Source of the DNA: an uncultured Bacteroidota bacterium
Lineage (GTDB): Bacteria; Bacteroidota; Bacteroidia; Chitinophagales; Chitinophagaceae
Direction: 5' to 3'
Assembly (NCBI GenBank): GCA_937928385.1
Contig: CALEZD010000116.1
Span: forward strand, 1 to 31,219
DNA: 31,219 nt
Part shown: positions 7,192 to 14,213 of the stretch, one piece after another
Position numbering within the stretch: the stretch's first letter is position 1
Layout: each line of letters starts with the position of its first letter
Made by a program: the position numbers and the translations under genes
The notes under the pieces: generated by a model
What the model was told of the DNA's origin: nothing
The model's input: only the letters and a program-made list of their open reading frames with translations
Database searches by the model: none

Positions 7192-7805
7192 AACTTGAAA
7201 CTTGGGTTCAACAATTGCTGCAAAAACGCCTGGCCATGACTAGGGTCAAAGATGAATGTAAATACAAAACCGAATACCGCTCCCCAGAAGTGTGCATCAT
7301 GCCCCACGTTATCTTGCCCCTTTTTATCAGCGTAGGCCGAGTACACAAGGTATAACACCGCCAGTATAATAGCAGGAACGGGCAGTACCCCAAACAATCG
7401 AAGCGTAGCCCAGGGGGCGTAGTAGACGAATGAAAATAATACAGCCGCTACTGCGCCCGATGCGCCCAAAGCTCGGTAGTAATAGTTGTTCCTGTGCTTG
7501 GCAAAAGCCGGCAATGATGCAGCAATAAGCGCTAAAAAATACATCACCCCAAACAGGTAGGGCTTACCTATATAAGCGGTATAAACATACTCCACATTTT
7601 CGCCGAATACATAGAGCACATACATATTGAAGAACAGGTGTATGAAATCGGCATGTATCAGCCCGGCAGTAACGAACCTGTGATACTCACCCGGGGTGTT
7701 CATTCGCGCAGGGTAAAATATCAGTTTGTTCAACAACTCTTCGTTACTGAAGGCCACTAATGAGACGATGACTGTAATAGCTATAATGACGATTGTAATG
7801 CTCAT
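7188..7805 (-). CDS. Rhomboid-family intramembrane serine protease
   Basis: Rhomboids cleave transmembrane segments inside the membrane with a Ser-His dyad. GASG at 114-117 places the nucleophile at Ser116, and HDAHFWG at 169-175 supplies the catalytic histidine, probably His172. HLFFNM at 56-61 matches the conserved His/Asn motif of the second helix that helps form the oxyanion hole. About six hydrophobic helices are visible in 205 residues, the compact bacterial type with no extra domain. The ATG is 9 bases after the rlmH stop, so it is probably in an operon with rlmH. Substrates cannot be predicted from the sequence. Confidence 0.9.
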   Translation of the reverse strand: MSITIVIIAITVIVSLVAFSNEELLNKLIFYPARMNTPGEYHRFVTAGLIHADFIHLFFNMYVLYVFGENVEYVYTAYIGKPYLFGVMYFLALIAASLPAFAKHRNNYYYRALGASGAVAAVLFSFVYYAPWATLRLFGVLPVPAIILAVLYLVYSAYADKKGQDNVGHDAHFWGAVFGFVFTFIFDPSHGQAFLQQLLNPSFKF

Positions 7806-7814
7806 GTTCCTTTT

Positions 7815-8288
7815 TTAAGAATGATGATAAGGGCTGTTGTGCAAGATACTGAATGCACGATAAACCTGTTCGGCGACTATCAGCCGCACCAGCTGGTGCG
7901 GAAAGACCAATTGCGACAGCGACCAAACCTGTTTGGCTTCATTTTGAATTTTTTCAGATACCCCATAAGCACCACCTATAAGTATCACCATCGTTTTTAC
8001 CCCATTGTTCATGCATTGTTGAAACTGTTTGGCCCATTGGGGCGAGGTGAGTTGCTTGCCCCGCTCGTCCAGCAGCACCAGGTAGTGGTGCGATTGTATT
8101 TTTTTTAATATCAGTTCTTCCTCCCGTTGTTTGGTGAGTTCTACATCGGTGGTGGCGGCTTTTTTTGGTAGTTGCAGTGTTACCAGCTGCACGGGGTTGT
8201 AGGGGCGGGTTTTCTTGAAATAATACTGCACGCCCGCTTCTATAAACGGTTCATTTTCTTTGCCTATCGACCATATTTCAATATCCAT
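7815..8288 (-). CDS. rlmH: 23S rRNA pseudouridine-1915 N3-methyltransferase
   Basis: RlmH is a small SPOUT-class methyltransferase that uses SAM to methylate pseudouridine 1915 in helix 69 of 23S rRNA, on assembled ribosomes. The SAM-binding knot motif IGGAYG (104-109) and the C-terminal FPHQLVRLIVAEQVYRAFSI are conserved signatures, and HYLVLLDERGKQL is the usual central block. I chose the ATG at 8288, giving 157 residues and beginning MDIEIWSIGK, which fits the family. An in-frame extension of ten residues to 8318 has no family support. The rhomboid gene follows 9 bases downstream. Confidence 0.95.
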   Translation of the reverse strand: MDIEIWSIGKENEPFIEAGVQYYFKKTRPYNPVQLVTLQLPKKAATTDVELTKQREEELILKKIQSHHYLVLLDERGKQLTSPQWAKQFQQCMNNGVKTMVILIGGAYGVSEKIQNEAKQVWSLSQLVFPHQLVRLIVAEQVYRAFSILHNSPYHHS

Positions 8289-8307
8289 GCCCTGTGTTTT
8301 GCAGTTG

Positions 8308-8315
8308 CAAAGTAA
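8308..8315 (-). promoter_or_regulatory. Possible -7 box for rlmH
   Basis: On the minus strand this reads TTACTTTG, one mismatch from TAnnTTTG, and ends 20 bases before the chosen rlmH start at 8288. Its position supports that start over the longer reading from 8318, which would begin upstream of the box. Confidence 0.35.
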
Positions 8316-8349
8316 CAAAAACCACTGCCGCTACCCTTTAAAAAAATGC

Positions 8350-8380
8350 TTTGCAAAATAAGATAATGCCCTTATCTTTG
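8350..8380 (+). promoter_or_regulatory. Promoter of the tRNA-Arg gene
   Basis: TTTG (8350-8353), 19 bp, then TATCTTTG (8373-8380) is an exact match to the Bacteroidota sigma-A consensus TTTG-N19-TAnnTTTG. The tRNA begins 25 bases after the -7 box. This is the clearest promoter in the window. Confidence 0.8.
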
Positions 8381-8404
8381 CAGTCCCAATTCCAAAAAAG
8401 GGAT

Positions 8405-8478
8405 GGCTGCGTAGCTCAACTGAATAGAGCATCTGACTACGGATCAGAAGGTTTCAGGTTTGAATCCTGACGCGGTCA
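8405..8478 (+). tRNA. tRNA-Arg, anticodon ACG
   Basis: A full cloverleaf can be drawn. The acceptor stem GGCTGCG (8405-8411) pairs with CGCGGTC (8471-8477) with two G-U pairs, and the discriminator is A at 8478. The D arm starts at GCTC (8414). The anticodon stem TCTGA/TCAGA (8432-8436 / 8444-8448) encloses the loop CTACGGA with anticodon ACG. The T arm is TCAGG-TTTGAAT-CCTGA. CCA is not encoded, as is usual in Bacteroidota. A34 needs conversion to inosine by TadA. The gene stands alone, with its own promoter and terminator. Confidence 0.95.
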
Positions 8479-8487
8479 CTACACAGC

Positions 8488-8516
8488 AAAGGGTTTCAGC
8501 AATGGAACCCTTTTTC
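8488..8516 (+). terminator. Intrinsic terminator after tRNA-Arg
   Basis: AAAGGGTTTC (8488-8497) pairs with GGAACCCTTT (8504-8513) through ten pairs including one G-U, over a six-base loop, and is followed by TTCTATTT. It begins ten bases after the tRNA 3' end. Confidence 0.75.
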
Positions 8517-8553
8517 TATTTCAGCAATTTTCCCGGATATATCCAATAAAAAA

Positions 8554-8630
8554 GCCGATCCGAGAACGGATCAGCCCCTATAAACCCTATCACCATGAAA
8601 ACAGTACAAAGGTACGGTATCATCTTTTAA
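8554..8630. other. Hairpin followed by an 11-codon mini-ORF
   Basis: GCCGATCCG (8554-8562) pairs with CGGATCAGC (8567-8575) over an AGAA loop. Seen on the minus strand, the stem is followed by TTTTTTATT, so it could be an intrinsic terminator for a leftward transcript, although no leftward gene lies to the right. On the plus strand the hairpin is followed by CCCTATAAACCCTATCACC and then a reading frame MKTVQRYGIIF (8595-8630). The mini-ORF could be a leader peptide, but the evidence is only its placement. The rest of 8517-8733 shows nothing else I can name apart from a 10-bp palindrome GGATATATCC at 8535-8544. Confidence 0.35.
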
Positions 8631-8733
8631 AGCTCTGTTAAAAGGTGGTTATAGACGTATCCTCATCGTGGCATATATGACTACTCCGCTCCCTCGCAAT
8701 TGCACTACTCGACAAAAAATTATAAATTGTTAT

Positions 8734-9684
8734 ATGGAGTTTATCAGGAGATACTTAATGCTGTTTTGCCTGGCAATAATATGCCGGCAGGTATGCGGGC
8801 AAGCCTTGCCGCAATTATATTCGACATCATTTGGCAGTAAGAGCAACCCTGCAATTATTTTCCTACATGGCGGGCCGGGTTACAATGCTTTTTCCTTTGA
8901 AGCATCTACAGGCAAGCGCCTGGCGGATGAGGGTTACTATGTGATAGTATATGACCAGAGGGGCTGCGGACGATCTGTTGAGCCGGACGGCACGAGGTAT
9001 GATTTTGCAGAAGCTATACAAGACTTATCGGATATATACACAAACTATGGAATAGAAAAGGCAACATTGATAGGCCATAGCTGGGGTGGTACATTGGGTA
9101 TCACATTTGCATCGCAGCATCCGGATAAGGTAAACGCATTGGTGCTCACCGGTTCCCCACTCGACTATCAGCAGACTTTTAAGTACATCATTGCCAGGTG
9201 CAAAAATATTTATACTGAAAAAGGAAAAGGCAACGAGCTGAAATATATCGCTATGCTGGAAGAAATGGATACCACAAAACTGGACTATGCCACCTATTGT
9301 TTCATGCACGCCATGAGTGCCGGACTGTACCAGGCCAAACAACCGGCAGAGGGCTCTAAAGACATCTATAAAGCTATGATGCCCATGCTGGATGCCCGGT
9401 ACCTGACCAATATGACACAACCTCCTGTAAAAGGATTTTATGAGCAAGAGCATTACACAACACTCAAGTTATATGACAAGGTAGCCGCAATAAGAAAGAA
9501 ACTGCCCGTATATGCCCTGTATGGCAGTGAAGACGGACTGTTTGATACTGTGCAGCTAGACAAAATAAAAGCTACAGTAGGCGCCAACAATTTTACACTC
9601 GTTGACAACGCCTCCCACAATGTATTTATCGACCAGCAGGATGTATTTGTCGAGAGGGTGAAAGAATACAGCAAGGCGCGATGA
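8734..9684 (+). CDS. Exported alpha/beta hydrolase (S33 aminopeptidase-like)
   Basis: The protein has the alpha/beta hydrolase fold of the proline iminopeptidase/S33 group. HGGPG just after the first strand is the oxyanion-hole motif typical of S33 peptidases, VYDQRGCGRS follows, and GHSWGG carries the nucleophile at Ser116. The acid is probably in YGSEDGLFD and the histidine in DNASHNVF near the end. I chose the ATG at 8734 because it begins a signal peptide (MEFIRRYLMLFCLAIICRQVCGQA); the longer frame from 8668 puts 22 non-conserved residues in front of it. That gives 316 residues, exported to the periplasm. It overlaps the next gene by four bases (ATGA), so the two are translationally coupled. 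The substrate may be a peptide or an ester. Confidence 0.85.
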   Translation: MEFIRRYLMLFCLAIICRQVCGQALPQLYSTSFGSKSNPAIIFLHGGPGYNAFSFEASTGKRLADEGYYVIVYDQRGCGRSVEPDGTRYDFAEAIQDLSDIYTNYGIEKATLIGHSWGGTLGITFASQHPDKVNALVLTGSPLDYQQTFKYIIARCKNIYTEKGKGNELKYIAMLEEMDTTKLDYATYCFMHAMSAGLYQAKQPAEGSKDIYKAMMPMLDARYLTNMTQPPVKGFYEQEHYTTLKLYDKVAAIRKKLPVYALYGSEDGLFDTVQLDKIKATVGANNFTLVDNASHNVFIDQQDVFVERVKEYSKAR

Positions 9685-10907
9685 TGAGAAGAACCATCCT
9701 GATAGCGTTATATATACTGATTGGAGTTACCTCATACGGGCACATGACTTTCAGGTCAATCATATACTCATTAAACACGAAAGTGCTTTTGATAAATGAT
9801 TCCGATTTCGGAATTGATCACTATAAAGAAGGTGCTTTATTAATGTACCTCCACTTGTTGAACAAGCAATATTTTAATGACACAGCCAATATTAAGGTAA
9901 TCATTAACATCCCTTACAACTTTGTAGGGCATAACATAATAACACCTAAAAAAAAGTATATAGTCAGTACCAATAAAAATTGGTTTATCAAAAGCGAGGA
10001 AGACTCAGACGAGCACGAATGCAGGGAAGCAGCTATCATATATTGCTATGGCACCCAATTAGAATACAGGCAGATTTTACAGCGGGTGTATTTCGCGCTG
10101 AACAAAGACCTACACATAAGCAAGGGCGAAATACAATTTATTGCAGAATACGGTGAATTTGAAAAGGTAAATACCCCTAATGACGTTTATGCAAACTCTT
10201 CTATTTCAGGTTCGTATGATTTTGTGCGGGTTTTAGATTTTAATGATACAAAATCACTACTGTCCCAGGAACCTATCCCTGATTTTAAAGATATATTATC
10301 CGTAAAGTACAAGGTGTATTCTGACAATGGAAAACTGGGATATTATATCAAAAATGATAGCTGCCATTTGTTCAATACTGAAAATAAAATTGCGCCTAAA
10401 CATAACTATGAAACAAAGTTGTTTTATGATATAGACACAACAGATGAAGCGCTGTGTTCCTTTAAAAATATAAAACAGGTATTACACGATTCAGACCATT
10501 ACGTAATTATTACAGACGATACTACTTTCTACTATTATCATTTCCAGCAAAAGGAATTGAAAGGCCCCTTTATTATTCCACCAGCGCATGCAAAATATCT
10601 GACTGAAAGAAAATTTGAAAAATATTGCACGGGTGTGGAGCAAAAGGAAGATAGCACAATCTTCATTACTGCGGGATGTGTATATGGACGGTATTATCTA
10701 TTGTTCAACCCGGAGTCTCAAACAATAACAGTTGACACGGCTAGCTTTTATGCAAATATGAAAACCGATATTCTAATGCTGGAACAAGAAGATGCTGCAG
10801 CCGCTGAATACCTGAGGCAACTACAACTAAAAAAATATTACATGCTCGCGTTGTTGGTATTTGTTATCGGGCTTAATAGTTTCCTCGCACTCAGCAAGAG
10901 GTTATAA
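9681..10907 (+). CDS. Unrecognised membrane-anchored extracytoplasmic protein
   Basis: I do not recognise a family. The N-terminus (MMRRTILIALYILIGVTSYGH) is a signal peptide or membrane anchor, and the C-terminus (YYMLALLVFVIGLNSFLAL followed by SKRL) is a clear transmembrane helix ending in positive charges. About 360 residues would therefore sit outside the cytoplasm, held by the C-terminal helix. That region is rich in Tyr, Asp, Asn and Lys, with beta-propeller-like stretches such as VIITDDTTFYYYHF. Base composition is more AT-rich than neighbouring genes, which may mean relaxed constraint or transfer. The start overlaps the stop of the hydrolase gene. The stop forms the palindrome TTATAA with the stop of the convergent gene. 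Confidence 0.75.
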   Translation: MMRRTILIALYILIGVTSYGHMTFRSIIYSLNTKVLLINDSDFGIDHYKEGALLMYLHLLNKQYFNDTANIKVIINIPYNFVGHNIITPKKKYIVSTNKNWFIKSEEDSDEHECREAAIIYCYGTQLEYRQILQRVYFALNKDLHISKGEIQFIAEYGEFEKVNTPNDVYANSSISGSYDFVRVLDFNDTKSLLSQEPIPDFKDILSVKYKVYSDNGKLGYYIKNDSCHLFNTENKIAPKHNYETKLFYDIDTTDEALCSFKNIKQVLHDSDHYVIITDDTTFYYYHFQQKELKGPFIIPPAHAKYLTERKFEKYCTGVEQKEDSTIFITAGCVYGRYYLLFNPESQTITVDTASFYANMKTDILMLEQEDAAAAEYLRQLQLKKYYMLALLVFVIGLNSFLALSKRL

Positions 10908-12566
10908 TTTCTTCAAACCCGCCAGATATCCCTCCAACTCCTTCAGCGAAAAACTGCTGAGGTTTCTGTCTTTGGTCAGTCCGCCTTTTTGTGCTGCCAG
11001 CACACCGTAATACACATCGTGGTAGCCTGCTACGGCGTGTGCGTCAGGGTCTATACTTAGCAATGCACCGGCTTCTATGGCATAGCTTATCCATTGCCAG
11101 TCCAGGTCCAGCCGGCGGGGGTGGGCGTTTATTTCTATCACCACTTTATGTTTCACGCACTCGTCTATTATCAGTTTGTGGTCAAGTGGATAACCCTCGC
11201 GCGATAACAGCAGCCTGCCGGTGGGGTGCCCCAATATGGTAGTATAGGGATTGCGTATGGCAGCCAGTACACGTTCCATTGCCTTCTCTTCAGTCATCTT
11301 CAGGTTGCTGTGTACAGATGCTATCACCATATCGAAGGTGGCTAATACATTGTCATTATAGTCCAGCCTGCCGTCGTTCAGTATATCTGCTTCTATACTT
11401 TTGAAAATTCTGAAAGGTGCCAGTTGCATATTCAGTGCGTCCACCTCTGCCTGTTGTTTGGCTATGCGTTCAGGTGTCAGCCCATTGGCATAGTAGGCTG
11501 ACTGTGAGTGGTCGCTGATGACCAGGTATTCATAACCTTTTTCTATAGCCGCCTTCGCCATCTTCTCAATGGTTTCGGCGCCATCGCTCCATGTACTATG
11601 GCTGTGTATGATGCCTTTGATGTCCTGCGGCTGTACCAGTTGGGGCAATTGATTGGACGCAGCTTTTTCCAGTATAGCAGCCTTCTCGCGTAGCGGAGGT
11701 ATGATATAGGGCAGCTTATTGGCACTGAATATTTCTTCCTCGCTGGCGGGGGCGGAAAGCATTTCATATTTAGCCTCAAAAGCTGTAAAAAATTCCTGCG
11801 AGGCGGAATGGACAAACAACGTCTGATAAAAATTATCCTTGTCGGTAAGGAACAATCGTATGGCAGGTTGATTGGGTGCATCTACGTGCAGTATGTTACC
11901 ATCAAGACGGGTTGTTACCCCTTGTGTTACGCCAAACTGTTTTTGCAGTGTAGCTGCATCAGCATCGGTCACCATGTCTATAAACTCGACTGTAGGCATC
12001 TGCCTGCGCACTTCACCAGATAGTTCAAACTTTTTGCCGGGGTTTACCCTGCTTAGTTGCGACACGAGGGTATTCGCCAATCCTTCCACTTCCGCCCACA
12101 GCCTGTAGTTCTGGTTCAGCCGTATAAAGGCGATGCTCTGCAAAATACTTTCCTGCGTTTTAGCGCCAAAACCTTTGAACTGCGCCAGCCTGTTTTCGTT
12201 ACATGCATATTCCAGCTCGCCTACGCTTTCTATACCCATTTCGCGCCATATCAGGGCTATCTTCTTCGGCCCCAGGCCTTTTATCTGCATCATTTCCAGC
12301 ACACCTTTGGGCGTGCGGTTCATAATTTCCTCCAGTGCTTGCAGCTTGCCTGTTTCCAGCAGTTCACGAATTTTACTGCCCGTGCTGTTGCCTATCCCCC
12401 TGGTGGCAAACAGTTGCGCCTCATCCATCTCGGCCACTTCCGCAGGCAGGCGCTCGATGTTATAAGCGGCTATGCTATAGTTTTTGGCACGAAAGGCATC
12501 CTCGCCATGTATATCCATCAGTTTGGAGAGCAAAGAAAAATGGTCGGCTATTTCGCTGTTGGTCAT
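10902..12566 (-). CDS. PolX-like protein: HhH, degraded Pol-beta domain, intact PHP domain
   Basis: The layout is that of bacterial DNA polymerase X. Helix-hairpin-helix DNA-binding motifs are seen at RGIGNSTGSKI (56-66), IKGLGPKKI (95-103) and FKGFGAKT (130-137). A Pol-beta-like nucleotidyltransferase region covers about 155-300. A PHP phosphoesterase domain begins near 317. The PHP metal ligands look complete: HSHSTWSD (321-328), SDHSQS, EAD, SVHSNL, GHPTGR, NAHPRR and DPDAHA. In the polymerase domain the usual GS-RR-GDxD site reads GEVRR then EFID (194-197), so the first catalytic Asp is Phe195 and only Asp197 remains; the third Asp appears to be Ala235. The protein is thus probably a nuclease or phosphoesterase without polymerase activity. 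554 residues is near normal for PolX. It follows cmk by 100 bases. Confidence 0.85.
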   Translation of the reverse strand: MTNSEIADHFSLLSKLMDIHGEDAFRAKNYSIAAYNIERLPAEVAEMDEAQLFATRGIGNSTGSKIRELLETGKLQALEEIMNRTPKGVLEMMQIKGLGPKKIALIWREMGIESVGELEYACNENRLAQFKGFGAKTQESILQSIAFIRLNQNYRLWAEVEGLANTLVSQLSRVNPGKKFELSGEVRRQMPTVEFIDMVTDADAATLQKQFGVTQGVTTRLDGNILHVDAPNQPAIRLFLTDKDNFYQTLFVHSASQEFFTAFEAKYEMLSAPASEEEIFSANKLPYIIPPLREKAAILEKAASNQLPQLVQPQDIKGIIHSHSTWSDGAETIEKMAKAAIEKGYEYLVISDHSQSAYYANGLTPERIAKQQAEVDALNMQLAPFRIFKSIEADILNDGRLDYNDNVLATFDMVIASVHSNLKMTEEKAMERVLAAIRNPYTTILGHPTGRLLLSREGYPLDHKLIIDECVKHKVVIEINAHPRRLDLDWQWISYAIEAGALLSIDPDAHAVAGYHDVYYGVLAAQKGGLTKDRNLSSFSLKELEGYLAGLKKL

Positions 12567-12570
12567 ACTG

Positions 12571-12602
12571 CAAAAATCAATAGGAAAAATTCAAAAAGCA
12601 AA
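12571..12602 (-). promoter_or_regulatory. Possible promoter of the PolX-like gene
   Basis: On the minus strand, TTTG (12602-12599), 20 bp and GATTTTTG (12578-12571) fit the Bacteroidota pattern with one mismatch in the -7 box. The box ends 5 bases before the ATG at 12566, so the mRNA would be almost leaderless. Confidence 0.35.
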
Positions 12603-12666
12603 AAGCAAGAGAGGAATATGGCGGAACACATGTCCTCTTAGGGGCAGGGGGGTAATTATTGAGCCA

Positions 12667-13371
12667 TTACGAAACTGAGCTATTGAGCAATTGGCCCGTT
12701 CTTTCTTTCACCCAACCCAACGCCTTTTTTAGTTGTTCTTCGCGGTTCAGTTGCGTATTGTCCAGCACCAGTGCGTCGCTGGCTTGTGTCAGCGGGCTTT
12801 CCTCGCGGTTGCTGTCTATATAGTCGCGCATCTGTATATTGGCCATCACTTCTTCGTAGGTAATGTTCGGATTCTTTACATACAATTCCTGGAAGCGCCT
12901 GTTCACACGCACATCCATTTCCGCTGTCATAAATATCTTCAGTTCCGCTTCAGGAAACACTACCGTGCCAATATCCCTGCCATCCATCACTATGCCCTTA
13001 TCTTTGCCCATTTCCTGCTGCTGCGATACGGCAAATTCGCGTACCTCTTTTATGGCTGCTACATCACTCACTTTTTCTGCCACTATCATATCGTGTATAT
13101 GATGGAGTACGTCTTCGCCATTCAGGCATATTTCCGACTGGCCTGTCGTTTCATTCTTTATAAAGCTCAGCCTGATATTGCCTAACGCCTCTTTTACTTC
13201 GGTTATATTATTGATGTTGATATTATTGCGGAGGAAGTATAGCGTAATAGCCCGGTACATAGCGCCACTGTCTATATGGCGATAACCCAGCGTCTTCGCC
13301 AGTTCTTTGGCCAGGGTACTCTTTCCGCAGGACGAATGCCCGTCAATCGCTATGATGATTTTCTCTGCCAT
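12667..13371 (-). CDS. cmk: Cytidylate kinase
   Basis: Cmk phosphorylates CMP and dCMP with ATP in pyrimidine nucleotide salvage and recycling. The P-loop GHSSCGKST (11-19) is at the N-terminus, followed by YRHIDSGAMYRA, the CMP-binding block. VMDGRDIGTVVFPEAELKIFMTA is the highly conserved central motif, and QMRDYIDSNREESPL matches the lid and Arg-rich region. The length of 234 residues is standard for the long-form bacterial enzyme. It is the first gene of a leftward pair with the PolX-like gene. Confidence 0.95.
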   Translation of the reverse strand: MAEKIIIAIDGHSSCGKSTLAKELAKTLGYRHIDSGAMYRAITLYFLRNNININNITEVKEALGNIRLSFIKNETTGQSEICLNGEDVLHHIHDMIVAEKVSDVAAIKEVREFAVSQQQEMGKDKGIVMDGRDIGTVVFPEAELKIFMTAEMDVRVNRRFQELYVKNPNITYEEVMANIQMRDYIDSNREESPLTQASDALVLDNTQLNREEQLKKALGWVKERTGQLLNSSVS

Positions 13372-13376
13372 AAATA

Positions 13377-13384
13377 CAAAGTTC
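13377..13384 (-). promoter_or_regulatory. Possible -7 box for cmk
   Basis: GAACTTTG on the minus strand is one mismatch from TAnnTTTG and ends 6 bases before the cmk ATG at 13371. The spacing equals that seen for the helicase and nhaA genes. No -33 match is visible. Confidence 0.35.
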
Positions 13385-13498
13385 TGTTATCCCGTCCGGA
13401 AATAAAATAGTGCAGATGTTATAAAAATGTGGTAATTTATAGTGCTGTAAATCACCACATCTATCTTTTTCATTACTTTTATACAAAGCATACAGAAT

Positions 13499-13654
13499 AT
13501 GGGATTTCATATAAACGATAAAAAAGACAACAAGAAAGGTGGCAAATCTGCCAAGAATATGCTTGCGGGCACCAAAACAGCAGGCAAATCAGCCAAGCCA
13601 TCGGGCGGCGGAGGCAAAAAGATGATTAAGACAGGCGGAACAAGGGGCAGTTGA
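13499..13654 (+). CDS. Small basic Gly/Lys-rich protein of 51 residues
   Basis: The frame from the ATG at 13499 encodes MGFHINDKKDNKKGG and continues with lysine- and glycine-rich sequence to the end KTGGTRGS. It has about 14 lysines, few acidic residues and almost no hydrophobic core, so it is probably disordered and nucleic-acid or ribosome associated. A weak -7 box TACTTTTA lies at 13474-13481, placing a start site a short way ahead of the ATG. It fills an otherwise empty gap between two leftward genes, and the codon use looks like real coding sequence. I do not recognise the family. A short spurious frame remains possible. Confidence 0.6.
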   Translation: MGFHINDKKDNKKGGKSAKNMLAGTKTAGKSAKPSGGGGKKMIKTGGTRGS

Positions 13655-13658
13655 TTAT

Positions 13659-14210
13659 TTAGTCTGCATACTTCTTATAATCTGACCTGTATCCGGCTAT
13701 GTAAGCAAACGGCTTAAGGATAGTAAAAATTATTTTCTGTACCAGATAAGGCGGCTTCACCAACCTGAATGTACCTGAATACCTGGATGCCAGCAAAACC
13801 ACCTGCAGGAATCGGGGCATACCATCAGCTTTGATTTTGCCATCTTGGGCCAGGCCCATGGCATTTTCAAAAAAGTATTCAGTATTCATGGCGGGTTGTA
13901 CTTTCCAGTTTACTATTGCAACTGAAGACGTATCGTTCCACATAGAGTGTATAGTATTGGGCGGCACATGCAGACTGTCACCTTTTTTCAGTACAGTCAG
14001 CCCTCCGTTCATTCTTACAGTCATTTCACCTTCCAGTATGGTAAAATCTTCCGCCTGGTAAGGATGATAATGTGGCGGCGGTTCTTTAGATAAAGCGGCG
14101 TATACAGATTCCATTTCCAGCAATTGGCCACCGGTATCTTTTGCAGTTTGTACAAATTTTATCTGCTGTCCGGTTACAGGATTGGCAATGACTTTCCCCT
14201 TATATGCCAT
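13659..14210 (-). CDS. Cupin-domain protein
   Basis: A single cupin barrel is seen in the first 110 residues. Motif 1 is PPPHYHPYQAEDFTILEGEM, with a His-x-His pair and an acidic ligand for a metal. Motif 2 is HVPPNTIHSMWN, with the second histidine. The C-terminal part (about 115-183) is helical and basic and ends in ILKPFAYIAGYRSDYKKYAD; it resembles no catalytic domain I know. No signal peptide is present. It begins three bases after the metallo-hydrolase stop and is the last gene of a three-gene leftward operon. Cupins may be enzymes or small-molecule sensors, so the reaction is open. Confidence 0.8.
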   Translation of the reverse strand: MAYKGKVIANPVTGQQIKFVQTAKDTGGQLLEMESVYAALSKEPPPHYHPYQAEDFTILEGEMTVRMNGGLTVLKKGDSLHVPPNTIHSMWNDTSSVAIVNWKVQPAMNTEYFFENAMGLAQDGKIKADGMPRFLQVVLLASRYSGTFRLVKPPYLVQKIIFTILKPFAYIAGYRSDYKKYAD

Positions 14211-14213
14211 ATA

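Noticed and set aside
8289..8318. Ten extra residues at the start of RlmH
   Set aside because: Known RlmH proteins begin close to the MDIEIWSIGK sequence, and the possible -7 box falls inside the extension.
8668..8733. Longer start for the alpha/beta hydrolase
   Set aside because: It would bury a good signal peptide 22 residues inside the protein.
8567..8733. A leftward gene ended by the minus-strand terminator-like hairpin at 8554-8575
   Set aside because: No open frame of useful length exists on the minus strand to the right of the hairpin before the hydrolase gene.
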